A stretch of 64,000 nucleotides of DNA, from positions 87,882-151,881 of the forward strand of contig NZ_LMOJ01000022.1 of the NCBI RefSeq assembly GCF_001424165.1, read 5' to 3'. Each line of letters starts with the position of its first letter. The stretch's first letter is position 1. The translations under genes and the position numbers were made by a program. The notes beneath the pieces were generated by a model. That model did no database searches. It had not been told where the DNA came from and saw only the letters and a program-made list of their open reading frames with translations. The DNA is from Massilia sp. Leaf139. Its GTDB lineage: Bacteria; Pseudomonadota; Gammaproteobacteria; Burkholderiales; Burkholderiaceae_D. Shown piece by piece: positions 1 to 8,145 of the stretch.

Positions 1-241
1 TCGGAAGATCAAGATCGACCGCGCCTTCATCCGCGAGCTGGAAGCGGGCAGCGAGGATCGCGCCATCGTCGCGGCCGTGATGGCGCTGGCGAACAGCCTG
101 CAACTGCAGGTGGTGGCCGAGGGCGTGGAGAACGAGGAGCAGCTGGCGCTGCTGCGCGATTACGGCTGCCAGTATGTGCAGGGCTGGCTGTTCGCGCGGG
201 CGCTGGATGCCGGTGCGGCGAGGGCGCTGCTGGCTGCGTAG
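1..241 (+). CDS. EAL-domain protein, C-terminal fragment (5' end outside window)
   Basis: An open frame enters from the left edge (codons in phase from base 2) and stops with TAG at 239-241. The 79 visible residues are the last part of an EAL c-di-GMP phosphodiesterase domain. KIKID carries the usual catalytic Lys and Asp, followed by VAEGVEN with its metal-binding Glu and the GCQYVQGWLF signature. Everything visible is canonical, so this domain could be active, unlike the EAL domain of the gene at 22723. N-terminal domains (often PAS, GGDEF or membrane segments) lie outside the window. The stop codon overlaps the first bases of a palindromic repeat. Confidence 0.9.
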   Translation, partial: RKIKIDRAFIRELEAGSEDRAIVAAVMALANSLQLQVVAEGVENEEQLALLRDYGCQYVQGWLFARALDAGAARALLAA

Positions 242-352
242 GGTGGGCGCCCCGTGCCCACCGAACGATGCGCCGATGTGACGCTTGCACATGGTGGGCA
301 CGGGGCGCCCGATGAAACCGTGATCGAGGCCATTGGCCTCGATCACCCCTAC
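238..352. repeat. Modular palindromic intergenic repeat, copy 1
   Basis: The element is bounded by GTAGGG (238-243) and CCCTAC (347-352). Inside is an 18-bp inverted repeat (245-262 against 293-310, core GGGCGCCCCGTGCCCAC). A second palindrome at 321-345 has the core GAGGCCATTGGCCTC and TGATC/GATCA flanks. It fills the whole gap between the EAL gene and the exonuclease gene and probably folds as a hairpin in either transcript. The copy at 16472-16616 has the same layout. Confidence 0.8.
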
Positions 353-353
353 A

Positions 354-1118
354 TCATTCGATGGTGGCAATCACCGGCGTGTGATCCGACGGCTGCTCCC
401 ACTTCCTTGGCTCGCGGTCGATGACGCAGGCCGTGCAGCGCTTGGCCAACGCGCTCGACAGCAGGATGTGATCGATCCGCAGCCCGCGGTTGCGGCGGAA
501 ACCCAGCATCCGGTAATCCCACCAGCTGTACTGCTTTTCCGGCTGCTCGAACAGGCGGAAGGAATCGGTCAGCCCGAGGTCGACCAGGGCCGCCATGGCC
601 GCGCGTTCGCGCTCGGAGCAGTGGATCTGGCCCGCCCATTCGACCGGGTCGTGGACGTCGCGGTCTTCGGGCGCGATGTTGTAATCGCCCAGCAGGGCCA
701 GTTGCGGATGCGCGCGCATTTCCTCGCCCAGCCATTCGTGCAGGGCTTTCAGCCAGGCCAGCTTGTAGACGTATTTATCGGAATCGACCGCCTGGCCGTT
801 CGGGATATATGCGCAGACGAAACGCACGCCTTCGATGGTGGCGGCGATGATGCGCTGCTGCTCGTCTTCGAAACGGGGATTGTTCTTCACCACGTCCAGG
901 ATCGGAAAACGCGACAGGATGGCGACGCCGTTATAGGTTTTCTGGCCGGTATAGGCGACCTGATAACCGGCTGCGTTAATTTCCGAAAGAGGGAACTTAT
1001 CGTCGGTGAGCTTGGTCTCTTGAAGGCAGAGCACGTCAACCGGATTCGCTTCCAGCCAGCGCAGCAAGTGGGGGAGGCGTACTTTCAGCGAATTGACGTT
1101 CCAGGTTGCTATTTTCAT
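354..1118 (-). CDS. xth: Exodeoxyribonuclease III
   Basis: A 254-residue protein of the ExoIII/APE1 endonuclease-exonuclease-phosphatase family, which cuts DNA at abasic sites and removes 3' blocks during base-excision repair. Visible family motifs in order are the N-terminal WNVNSLKVR, LCLQETKL with the metal-binding Glu, GDYNIAPEDRDV, RIDHILLS and the terminal SDHTPV with the catalytic Asp-His. I place the start at the ATG at 1118, because the protein then begins MKIATWNVNS as the family does. An in-frame extension to 1199 is open but does not look like the family. Length is normal (about 250-260 residues). Confidence 0.95.
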   Translation of the reverse strand: MKIATWNVNSLKVRLPHLLRWLEANPVDVLCLQETKLTDDKFPLSEINAAGYQVAYTGQKTYNGVAILSRFPILDVVKNNPRFEDEQQRIIAATIEGVRFVCAYIPNGQAVDSDKYVYKLAWLKALHEWLGEEMRAHPQLALLGDYNIAPEDRDVHDPVEWAGQIHCSERERAAMAALVDLGLTDSFRLFEQPEKQYSWWDYRMLGFRRNRGLRIDHILLSSALAKRCTACVIDREPRKWEQPSDHTPVIATIE

Positions 1119-1579
1119 GTCGGCGCGTTTATAAAATGAAAAGCGGCGGTCTTCCACCGCAAGTGCGCGCAGTATCCTTGCTGAAAGCAATTCCCGCAAC
1201 TTTTCCTTCCCGCCGCAGCAGCCCGGAGCGTTGTATTTTGTTTGTGTAAATTACAAGCCAAGTGCCATGACAACAATTTTGTGGTTTAAAATCCATTGTA
1301 ATTACGCACAGGCGACCCTATTGAAGATAATTAGTTCTAGCAATATGTAACAACTGCGGTATAAGATGTCACAATCCTTATAGTTACTCATAAGGAATAT
1401 TCAGTTGTTTTTGCATAACTCGCGCTGTAGTATTCCAATTGGACGGCAGTTGCCGACCGCAACCATGGCAGCGCACGATTGAGATTCATTCGTGCAAAGC
1501 TTTTGGAAATGAAATGGTACTATGGTGAAATATTGCTGTTTCGATAGCGAGTATCCGTACCCATATGAAAAGGACAGAG
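1119..1579. other. AT-rich intergenic region, 461 bp
   Basis: No convincing gene. From about 1230 to 1560 the sequence is visibly richer in A and T than its neighbours. It contains GTAAATTACAA (1245-1255) and an approximate inverse, TTGTAATTAC, near 1293. It probably holds the divergent promoters of the exonuclease gene and the 1580 gene. I cannot assign exact -10 and -35 boxes. Confidence 0.5.
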
Positions 1580-1924
1580 ATGCGCAGTGCATTTGAAGCA
1601 TGGGCCCAGCGCGATGGCCACATCGTTCGTCGCCGTGAAGACAAGCCCGAGGAATACCTCGTCTACGAAACCCAGCGCCGCTGGGTCATCTGGCAAGCCG
1701 CACTGGCGCATGGCGCCAAGGCCGCTGACGCCGCCGACGCCGCCCCGTCGAAGTTCGACGGCGCCAAGGCCGTCCAGCCGGACGAAGCCGCCGTGCGCAA
1801 CCGCGTGCTCAACGAGGTGCTCGACGCGTTCAGCGACCTCGACGACAGCGCCGGCATCGAAGGCGTGCTGAAGGTCATCCAGGGCCTCAAGAAGAAGCAG
1901 AAGGCCACGGCCGAGCAGGCTTGA
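1580..1924 (+). CDS. Hypothetical protein, FEAW...W-type helical protein
   Basis: A 114-residue protein I do not recognise. The N-terminal stretch has FEAWAQRDG followed by a Tyr and RRWVIWQAAL. This spacing of aromatic residues resembles small phage-encoded proteins of the Ead/Ea22 kind, but similarity is by eye only. The middle is Ala/Asp-rich. The C-terminal half (EVLDAFSDLDD, then Lys-rich) is predicted helical. I chose the ATG at 1580 because AAAGGACAG sits at the right distance upstream. An in-frame ATG at 1565 lacks a ribosome site. Ten bases separate its stop from the DUF1653 gene, so the two are probably co-transcribed. Confidence 0.7.
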   Translation: MRSAFEAWAQRDGHIVRRREDKPEEYLVYETQRRWVIWQAALAHGAKAADAADAAPSKFDGAKAVQPDEAAVRNRVLNEVLDAFSDLDDSAGIEGVLKVIQGLKKKQKATAEQA

Positions 1925-1934
1925 GGGTGCCGGC

Positions 1935-2126
1935 TTGATCCAGTACCGGCATTACAAGGGCGGTCTCTACGAGCTGGTTTGCGAGGCCACGCTCGAGTCC
2001 GATCTCACGCCCATGATCATCTACCGCGCCCACGACGGTTCGGTCTGGGCGCGGCCGAAATCGGTCTTCTTCGAGCTGATCGAGGTCGACGGGTTGCTGG
2101 TGCCGCGCTTCGCGCCGGTTTCCTGA
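1935..2126 (+). CDS. DUF1653 domain protein
   Basis: A 63-residue protein that is almost entirely one DUF1653 domain: YRHYKGGLYELV, MIIYRAHDGSVWARPKSVFFE and a C-terminal VPRF. The family is widespread and its function is not established. The start is a TTG at 1935 (first residues IQYRHYKGG) with GAGGGTG upstream. No ATG would give a full domain. It follows the unknown gene at 1580 closely and is likely its operon partner. Confidence 0.85.
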   Translation: MIQYRHYKGGLYELVCEATLESDLTPMIIYRAHDGSVWARPKSVFFELIEVDGLLVPRFAPVS

Positions 2127-2138
2127 GCGCTGCCTGTG

Positions 2139-2183
2139 TGAAATAAAATTTCATTGATACGCTGCCATTGAAATAATATTTCA
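2139..2183. promoter_or_regulatory. Pair of near-identical 15-bp palindromes
   Basis: TGAAATAAAATTTCA (2139-2153) and TGAAATAATATTTCA (2169-2183) are two copies of the palindrome TGAAAT-N3-ATTTCA, 30 bp apart centre to centre, so on the same face of the helix. This looks like a dimeric repressor operator, yet it lies just after the DUF1653 gene, in a gap between convergent genes. The regulator is unknown. Confidence 0.45.
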
Positions 2184-2184
2184 G

Positions 2185-2315
2185 CGTAGGGCGGGCATGC
2201 CCGCGTTACGGGCGGGTGCGTGTCGCATCTTCATTCCCCCCATGACGCATGCATGACCGGGTATGGTGGTTTGCGCCACTATATCGGCGCTGGATGCGGG
2301 CATGCCCGCCCTACG
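2185..2315. repeat. Modular palindromic intergenic repeat, copy 2
   Basis: Perfect 20-bp terminal inverted repeats (2185-2204 and 2296-2315) consist of CGTAGGGC plus the hairpin core GGGCATGCCC. GCGTTACG follows the left arm, as in other copies. The element lies between the convergent DUF1653 and pepA genes. Confidence 0.8.
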
Positions 2316-2346
2316 GTAGGGCATTTATCCAGCCAAACTGTCGCGC

Positions 2347-2376
2347 AAAAAAAACGGGCCGCATCACGCGGCCCGT
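2347..2376 (-). terminator. Rho-independent terminator of pepA
   Basis: A 9-bp GC-rich stem (2354-2362 with 2368-2376, loop of five) is followed on the minus strand by eight T residues. It lies 20 bases after the pepA stop. Confidence 0.85.
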
Positions 2377-2396
2377 TCTCATTTCAACTTAGCGTT

Positions 2397-3893
2397 TCAA
2401 ACGCGGTTCATGAGGAAGGTCGTCAGCAGTGGCACCGGACGGCCGGTCGCGCCTTTCGCCGCGCCGCTCTTCCATGCCGTTCCGGCGATGTCGAGGTGGG
2501 CCCAGGTGTAGTTGCGGGTGAAGTTCTCAAGGAAGCAGGCCGCCGTGATCGAGGCGCCGCCCGGCGTGCCGATGTTGGCCAGATCCGCGAAGTTCGACTT
2601 CAGCTGCTCGTTGTAGATCTCGCCGATCGGCAGGCGCCAGGCGCCGTCGCCGGTCTGCTTGCCGGCGTCCAGCAGTTCCTCGGCCAGGGCGTCGTGGGCG
2701 GCGTCGTGGCGGGTGAACAGGCCGCTGTTGTGGTGGCCCAGCGAGACGATGCAGGCGCCCGTCAGCGTGGCGATGTCGACCACGGCGGCCGGCTTGAAGC
2801 GCTCGGCGTAGGTGAGGGCGTCGCACAGGATCAGGCGGCCTTCGGCGTCGGTGTTGAGGATCTCGATGGTGAGGCCGTTCATCGCGGTGACGATGTCGCC
2901 CGGCTTCGACGCGCGGCCCGATGGCATGTTCTCGCAGGCGGCGACGATGCCGATCACGTTCAGCTTCAGGCCCATCTCGCCGATGGCGCGGAAGGTGCCC
3001 AGCACCGAGCCGGCGCCGCACATGTCGTACTTCATTTCGTCCATGCCGGGGCCCGGCTTGATCGAGATGCCGCCGGTGTCGAAGGTGATGCCCTTGCCGA
3101 CCAGGACGACAGGCGCGTCCTTCTTGCCGCCGCCCATGTGCTTCAACACGATGAACTTCGGCGCCTCGTCGCTGCCCTTGGCAACCGACAGGAAGGAACC
3201 CATCTTGAGCGCTTCGAGCTGCTTGCGTTCGAGGACTTCGATCTCGAAGCCGTGGTCGTCGGCCAGTTTGCGGGCGACGGTGGCGAGGTAGGTCGGGGTG
3301 CAGATGTTCGGCGACAGGTTGCCCAGTTCCTTGGTCAGGCTCATGCCGTTGGCGATCGCGATCGATTGCGCCAGGACGGCCTTGGCGGCGCTGTCGGCCA
3401 GCGGCAGGGCGATGGCGACCTTGCGCACGCCGGCCGGCACCGGATCCTTCTTGCTCTTTTGCGCGTCGGTGCGGAATTCGCTCTCGGTGGCGGCGACGAC
3501 GATGGCGCGCGTGGCCCAGCTCGGATCGCGCTCTTTCACTTCCGTCATTGGAAATGCGATAATGGCGTCCGCCGCGCCCAGCGACGCGAAGGTTTTGAGC
3601 GTCGCGCCGATCGCGGTCATGAAGTTCTTCTCGCCCACCGCCTCGTCGGCGCCCATCCCGACCAGCAGCACGCGCTGTGCGGCCACACCGGCCACGCCGC
3701 GCAGCAGCAGGGTCGAACCGGCCTTGCCGGTGATGTCGCCCGACTTCAGTGCCGCAGTGATTTCACCGGTTTGATCGAGGGCTTTCGCGGCCTGCGACAG
3801 TTTTTTGTTTTCGAACACCGCCACTGCGATACAACCGGTCTTGGCCGCGGACAGGGTGTTCTTGGTGTCGAATGCTTTTATGCTAAAGTCCAT
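2397..3893 (-). CDS. pepA: Leucyl (cytosol) aminopeptidase
   Basis: A 498-residue M17 metallopeptidase that removes N-terminal residues from peptides in the cytoplasm. In E. coli the same family also binds DNA. The C-terminal half carries the signature NTDAEGRL with metal and catalytic residues, preceded by [11 protein letters not shown] and followed by [14 protein letters not shown]. The start is the ATG at 3893 with GGAG upstream; the frame stays open to 4013 but the extra residues are not family-like. It is divergent from lptF with 68 bp between the start codons, a neighbourhood conserved in many proteobacteria. A strong terminator follows. Confidence 0.96.
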   Translation of the reverse strand: MDFSIKAFDTKNTLSAAKTGCIAVAVFENKKLSQAAKALDQTGEITAALKSGDITGKAGSTLLLRGVAGVAAQRVLLVGMGADEAVGEKNFMTAIGATLKTFASLGAADAIIAFPMTEVKERDPSWATRAIVVAATESEFRTDAQKSKKDPVPAGVRKVAIALPLADSAAKAVLAQSIAIANGMSLTKELGNLSPNICTPTYLATVARKLADDHGFEIEVLERKQLEALKMGSFLSVAKGSDEAPKFIVLKHMGGGKKDAPVVLVGKGITFDTGGISIKPGPGMDEMKYDMCGAGSVLGTFRAIGEMGLKLNVIGIVAACENMPSGRASKPGDIVTAMNGLTIEILNTDAEGRLILCDALTYAERFKPAAVVDIATLTGACIVSLGHHNSGLFTRHDAAHDALAEELLDAGKQTGDGAWRLPIGEIYNEQLKSNFADLANIGTPGGASITAACFLENFTRNYTWAHLDIAGTAWKSGAAKGATGRPVPLLTTFLMNRV

Positions 3894-3961
3894 TTGATTC
3901 TCCGTTTCGTTTTGTGCGCATCTGGTCAAACCACTGCTCAACCTGCAATTATAACTATCGA
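3894..3961. promoter_or_regulatory. Divergent pepA/lptF promoter region
   Basis: Only 68 bp separate the two divergent start codons, so both promoters must overlap here or in the coding starts. The pepA ribosome site (GGAG) is clear. I cannot fix the -10/-35 elements. Confidence 0.5.
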
Positions 3962-5116
3962 ATGATTTTCCAACGCGCTCTGCATCGTGAACTGGCCAGC
4001 GCGGCCGGGGCAACCTTCACGGTATTGTTCACGGTGTGCGTCACCTGGACCCTCATTGCCATCCTCGGCAGGGCCGCGGGCGGGCGAGTCGCATCCGGCG
4101 ACGTCGTCGCATTGATTGCGTTTCAATCATTGAATTATCTGCCAACTGTCCTGATCCTCACCAGCTTTATTTCTGTGCTGGTGGCCGTCACGCGCAGCTA
4201 CCGCGATTCCGAAATGGTGGTCTGGTTCGCTTCGGGCCAGTCGCTGCTGGCATGGATCCGCCCGGTGCTCACCTTCGGCATTCCGCTGGTGCTGCTGGTG
4301 GGCGCGGTGTCGCTGGTGGTCGCGCCCTGGGCCAAGATGAAGAGCGCGGAATTCATCCAGCGCTTCGAAAAGCGCGAGGACCTCAAGCGCGTGGCGCCCG
4401 GCCAGTTCCGCGAGTCCTCGTCCGCCGACCGCGTCTTCTTCGTCGAAGGCAGCGCCAACGGATCGACCGTGGTGAAGAACGTCTTCGTCAGCACCAACCA
4501 GGCCGATGGCGGCAGCTCCGTCGTGGTCGCGCGCGAAGGCGTGATCGAGGCCGACGGCAAGGGCGGCCAGTACCTGGTGCTGAAGAACGGCCGCCGCTAC
4601 CAGGGCATGCCGGGCCAGGCCGATTTCCAGTCGATGGAGTTCGAGCGCTACAGCATGCGCGTGGCGACCAGCGTGCCCGTGCTCGGCACCGACGTGCCGC
4701 TCGACGCGCAATCGACGGCCACCCTGCTGGCCGTGAAGAACCAGTACACGCGCTCTGAACTGCTCTCGCGGATCTCGGCGCCGATCGTCTGCTTCGTGCT
4801 GATCCTGCTCGCCATTCCGCTCGGCTTCGTCAATCCGCGCGCCGGCAGTTCGGCCAACCTGATCCTCGCCCTGCTGATCTTCTTCACCTATAACAACCTG
4901 GTGAAGATGGTCGAGGCCAGCGTCAAGCGCGAGCGCATCGATTTCGCGCTTGCCTGGTGGCCGCTGCACCTGATCGTCGGACTGATCGTCGTCGCCCTGT
5001 TCGCATGGCGCCTGAACGTGAACCACCATTACCACCCACTGGTGTTGATCAATGCCTGGAAGCGCCGCCGCCTCCTGAAGAAGGCGCCCGTGCCGGCAAC
5101 GGTGGAGTTGCGATGA
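3962..5116 (+). CDS. lptF: LPS export ABC permease LptF
   Basis: A 384-residue inner-membrane protein of the LptF/LptG (YjgP/YjgQ) family, half of the LptB2FG complex that extracts LPS for transport to the outer membrane. Two membrane segments near the N terminus and one more near residues 100-120 are followed by a soluble periplasmic domain (about 130-270) and three C-terminal membrane segments. The segment [13 protein letters not shown] is typical of the family. The start is ATG 3962, giving [10 protein letters not shown]; the frame is open upstream to 3914 but lies inside the short promoter gap. Ten bases separate its stop from lptG. Confidence 0.94.
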   Translation: MIFQRALHRELASAAGATFTVLFTVCVTWTLIAILGRAAGGRVASGDVVALIAFQSLNYLPTVLILTSFISVLVAVTRSYRDSEMVVWFASGQSLLAWIRPVLTFGIPLVLLVGAVSLVVAPWAKMKSAEFIQRFEKREDLKRVAPGQFRESSSADRVFFVEGSANGSTVVKNVFVSTNQADGGSSVVVAREGVIEADGKGGQYLVLKNGRRYQGMPGQADFQSMEFERYSMRVATSVPVLGTDVPLDAQSTATLLAVKNQYTRSELLSRISAPIVCFVLILLAIPLGFVNPRAGSSANLILALLIFFTYNNLVKMVEASVKRERIDFALAWWPLHLIVGLIVVALFAWRLNVNHHYHPLVLINAWKRRRLLKKAPVPATVELR

Positions 5117-5126
5117 AAGTCCGGTC

Positions 5127-6320
5127 ATGAAGGTACTACAACGTTATTTTGCGGTGAACATCACGCAGGCGGTCGTCTTCGTGCTGATCGCCTTCCTCGG
5201 CCTGATCTCGTTCATGGATCTGACGCGCGAGCTGCCCCAAGTGGGCAAGGGCGACTACAGCTTCCAGCACGCGCTGCTGTACGTGGCCCTGATGGTGCCC
5301 GGCCACGTCTACGAAGTGATGCCGGTCGCCGCCCTGATCGGCACGATCTACGCCATGTCGCAGTTCGCGCAGACCTCCGAATTCACGATCATGCGCGCGT
5401 CCTCGATGACGACGCGCATGGCGGGCTGGATGCTGGCGAAAGTCGGCGTGCTGTTCGTCGTCGTCACCTTCATCTTCGGCGAGCTGATCACGCCGCGCAC
5501 GGCGCCGCTGGCGGAGAAGGTGCGCATGTCGGCGCGCGGCAGCACGCTGGCCTCGGAATTCCGCTCGGGGATGTGGACCAAGGACAACCTGCACGCCGCC
5601 GGCACGAACGGCGCGCGCGGCCCGATCAACGGTTCGCGCTTCTTCAATGCGCGCACCATCCGCCCGGACGGCTCGCTGCTCGACGTGCGCCTCTACGAGT
5701 TCGACAACACGATGCGCATGCGCGCCCTGATCACGGCCAAGAGCGCCACCTTCAGCGGCAACGGCACCTGGCGCCTGCAGGACGTCAGCGAAACCCTGTT
5801 TACCAACAGCCGCACGCTGCCCGAGCCGGGCGCGCCCGTGCCGCAGGGCCAGACCATCCAGAGCACCTACGGCCAGGAGACCAGCGCCGTCGCCACCCGC
5901 AAGCTGGCCAGCCTCGACCTGGTCTCCGAGATCACGCCGAAGATCCTGCAAGTCTCGCGGCGCGACCCGGAGCGCATGTCGGCCAACGAACTGGCGGTCT
6001 ATTCGCGCCACCTGGCCGAGAACCGCCAGGAGAGCGAGCGCTTCCAGATCGCGTTCTGGAAGAAAATCATCGACCCGTTGGCGATCTTCGTGCTGATGGC
6101 GCTGGCCTTGCCCTTCGCCTACCTGCACACGCGCAGCGGCGGCGTGAGCCTCAAGATTTTCATCGGCATCATGATCGGCATCGGTTTCCTGCTGCTCAAT
6201 GCCTTGTTCTCGCACGTGGGCCTGCTTTCGACCTGGCCCGCCTTCCTGACGGCGGTGGCGCCCAGCCTGCTGTTCCTGCTGCTGGCGATCGGCGCGCTGC
6301 GCTGGGTGGAGCGGCACTGA
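5127..6320 (+). CDS. lptG: LPS export ABC permease LptG
   Basis: A 397-residue partner of LptF with the same topology: membrane segments near residues 10-35, 55-85 and 100-120, a periplasmic domain, then three membrane helices at the end. The N-terminal MKVLQRYF and the C-terminal FAYLHTRSGGVSLKIFIG are family features. The start ATG at 5127 lies ten bases after lptF. Its stop TGA shares one base with the start of the next gene (TGATG), so the sirohydrochlorin-chelatase-like gene is translationally coupled to it. Confidence 0.94.
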   Translation: MKVLQRYFAVNITQAVVFVLIAFLGLISFMDLTRELPQVGKGDYSFQHALLYVALMVPGHVYEVMPVAALIGTIYAMSQFAQTSEFTIMRASSMTTRMAGWMLAKVGVLFVVVTFIFGELITPRTAPLAEKVRMSARGSTLASEFRSGMWTKDNLHAAGTNGARGPINGSRFFNARTIRPDGSLLDVRLYEFDNTMRMRALITAKSATFSGNGTWRLQDVSETLFTNSRTLPEPGAPVPQGQTIQSTYGQETSAVATRKLASLDLVSEITPKILQVSRRDPERMSANELAVYSRHLAENRQESERFQIAFWKKIIDPLAIFVLMALALPFAYLHTRSGGVSLKIFIGIMIGIGFLLLNALFSHVGLLSTWPAFLTAVAPSLLFLLLAIGALRWVERH

Positions 6321-6697
6321 TGGCGCCGCCGAACAAGGCCCTGGTACTGTTCGCCCACGGCGCGCGTGCCGCATCCTGGGCGGCGCCTTTCGAGCGCCTG
6401 CGCGAGCTGTCGGCGGCGCGCCTGCCCGATTGCATGGTGCGCCTCGCCTTTCTCGAATTGATGGAGCCGCGCTTGCCGGAGACGGTGGCGCAGCTGGTGG
6501 CGGAAGGCGTGGGCGAGGTGACGATCGTGCCGGTGTTCCTGGGGCAGGGCGGGCATTTGCTGCGCGACTTGCCGCTGCTGGCCGAGGGGCTGCGGGCGGC
6601 GCATCCGGGCTTGAAGCTGACGGTCGTCGGTGCGGTGGGGGAAGATCCGCAGGTGCTGGCGGCGATGACGGACTATTGTGTCCGGTCGCTAGGGTAA
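6320..6697 (+). CDS. cbiX: CbiX-like sirohydrochlorin chelatase (short form)
   Basis: A 125-residue protein of the short CbiX family, which inserts a metal into sirohydrochlorin, giving siroheme (Fe) or a cobalamin precursor (Co). The first His lies in LFAHGARAASW and the second in FLGQGGHLLRDLP, the two expected metal-site positions. The length fits the single-domain form, which works as a dimer. It is coupled to lptG by a TGATG overlap, an odd functional pairing. SUMT and the siroheme enzyme CysI lie 2-8 kb away, so siroheme synthesis is the likely role. The metal used cannot be read from sequence. Confidence 0.8.
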   Translation: MAPPNKALVLFAHGARAASWAAPFERLRELSAARLPDCMVRLAFLELMEPRLPETVAQLVAEGVGEVTIVPVFLGQGGHLLRDLPLLAEGLRAAHPGLKLTVVGAVGEDPQVLAAMTDYCVRSLG

Positions 6698-6723
6698 AAC
6701 CTGATCGAGATGGTGGTGCACCG

Positions 6724-6930
6724 TATGGGGTCATGGAGGCCAATGGCCTCTATGACGGGTTCACTGGGCACCTGTGCCCACGCGTTACGAACGTTTGCAA
6801 TTCGCGTCGTCATTAAGACTGACACGCTCCGGCATTCCCATAATCCGCGCCAAATCAACCGTACGTAACGCGTGGGGTAGGTAAGGCCAATGGCCTTACC
6901 TACGGCTTCACTGCGGAGAGCCCGCCCTAC
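6724..6930. repeat. Composite palindromic intergenic repeat, copy 3
   Basis: Two palindromes with the GGCCAATGGCC core, at 6730-6756 (flanked GTCAT/ATGAC) and 6877-6903 (flanked GTAGGTAA/TTACCTAC), are each followed by a CTTCAC or GTTCAC linker. GGGCACCTGTGCCC lies at 6766-6779. A perfect 13-bp inverted repeat, CCCACGCGTTACG (6777-6789) against CGTAACGCGTGGG (6864-6876), joins them. The element ends in CCCGCCCTAC (6921-6930). It is the same module set as copies 1 and 4 but rearranged and inverted. Confidence 0.75.
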
Positions 6931-6934
6931 GGTA

Positions 6935-7777
6935 TCAATCCAGATCCGACGCGTCGTGCCGCTCCGCCAGCTGCTCCTCCGGCTTGCCGCGCACGCGGTT
7001 GACGCGGCGGCCGCGGATCACGGCGGGACGCGCCGCGATCTCGTCGGCCCAGCGGCGCACGTGCGTGTACTCATGCACCGACAGGAACTCGCCCGCCTCG
7101 TAGATCTCGCCCTGCACCAGCGCTCCGTACCAGGGCCAGATCGCCATGTCGGCGATCGTGTACTCGCCCCCGGCCACATAGCGATTGTCGGCCAGCTGGC
7201 GATCCAGCACGTCGAGCTGGCGCTTGACTTCCATCGCGTAGCGGTCGATCGGGTATTCGAGTTTTTCCGGCGCATAGGCGTAGAAGTGGCCGAAGCCGCC
7301 GCCAAGCATCGGCGCCGAACCCATCTGCCAGAACAGCCAGTTCAGGGTCTCGGTGCGCGCGCGCAGCTCGGTGGGCAGGAAGGCGCCGAATTTCTCAGCC
7401 AGGTACAGCAGGATCGCGCCGGACTCGAAGACGCGCAGGGGTTCGGGCCCGCTGCGGTCCATCAGGGCCGGGATCTTCGAGTTCGGGTTCACCTCGACGA
7501 AGCCGCTCGAGAACTGCGCGCCCTCGTTGATCTTGATCAGCCAGGCATCGTACTCGGCGCCGGCGTGGCCCGCGGCCAGCAGCTCCTCCAGCAGGATCGT
7601 GACCTTCTGCCCGTTCGGCGTGGCCAGCGAATACAGCTGCAGCGGATGCTTGCCGACGGGGAGTTCGGCCTCGTGGGTAGGGCCGGCGACCGGCCGGTTG
7701 ATGTTGGCAAACATGCCGCCATTCGACGCCGGCGGCGTCCAGACTTTCGCGGGCACGTAGTTCGATTGTTCGGGCAT
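6935..7777 (-). CDS. yghU: Nu-class glutathione transferase, YghU family
   Basis: A 280-residue protein close to E. coli YghU throughout, as recognised from recall: FANINRPVAGPTHE, LPVGKHPLQLYSL, NGQKVTILLEELL, FSSGFVEVNPNSKIPAL, RVFESGAILLYLAEKFG and the ERHDAS tail. These nu-class enzymes bind two glutathiones and act as disulfide-bond reductases, with some organic-peroxide activity, in the cytoplasm. It has an N-terminal thioredoxin-like domain (about 45-130) and a C-terminal helical domain. The start ATG 7777 has GAGGAGAAATCG upstream. It stands alone on the minus strand. Confidence 0.93.
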   Translation of the reverse strand: MPEQSNYVPAKVWTPPASNGGMFANINRPVAGPTHEAELPVGKHPLQLYSLATPNGQKVTILLEELLAAGHAGAEYDAWLIKINEGAQFSSGFVEVNPNSKIPALMDRSGPEPLRVFESGAILLYLAEKFGAFLPTELRARTETLNWLFWQMGSAPMLGGGFGHFYAYAPEKLEYPIDRYAMEVKRQLDVLDRQLADNRYVAGGEYTIADMAIWPWYGALVQGEIYEAGEFLSVHEYTHVRRWADEIAARPAVIRGRRVNRVRGKPEEQLAERHDASDLD

Positions 7778-8145
7778 CGATTTCTCCTCGTTCGTTTAAG
7801 AGAGCGCCTAACAAAAGCTCCATAGCTGCGTTGCAGCGTCTCGCCGTACAGGCGTACTGTCTTCGACGCCGCGCCTTGCTCTGAAGCTTTTGTTAGGCGC
7901 TCGAAGAATGCTCGCTGCGGCAGCGCCGCGCGGCTTGTCATTCCTGAACGACGAGCTTACCCGACTCCGGCGATTTGCGTCGGCAGGCGCCGATTTTCGT
8001 TATTGTCCAAACAAGTTGCGACGCCGATTGCAAAAGCCTTGCTGCACATCATGGCTGCGTGCCGCCGCCCGGTTTGACAGTGACTAGGAAGCCGCCCACA
8101 CTGCTCGGGCATTTCCGCTAGTCAGCCATCCAACCAGCGCTCCCC
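7778..8145. other. Intergenic region, 368 bp, holding an inverted-repeat element
   Basis: Between divergent genes. It contains the 101-bp inverted-repeat element at 7802-7902. The remainder shows no convincing gene. TTTGACAG near 8068 could be a -35 element for the downstream gene, but no good -10 follows. Confidence 0.5.
7802..7902. repeat. MITE-like inverted repeat element
   Basis: A perfect 18-bp inverted repeat, GAGCGCCTAACAAAAGCT (7802-7819) and its complement (7885-7902), surrounds 65 bp. The inside is itself partly symmetrical around GTACAGGCGTAC. It has no coding capacity. The compact structure suggests a miniature transposable or REP-type element next to the yghU start. Confidence 0.6.

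Noticed and set aside
333..1139. 268-codon plus-strand frame over exonuclease III
   Set aside because: It is antisense to a full set of ExoIII motifs.
5573..6697. 374-codon frame ending with the chelatase
   Set aside because: Only the last 125 codons, from the ATG overlapping the lptG stop, look like protein. The rest is an out-of-frame reading of lptG.
7890..8087. 65-codon plus-strand frame after the inverted-repeat element
   Set aside because: It has no ribosome site, no protein-like pattern and begins inside the repeat arm.
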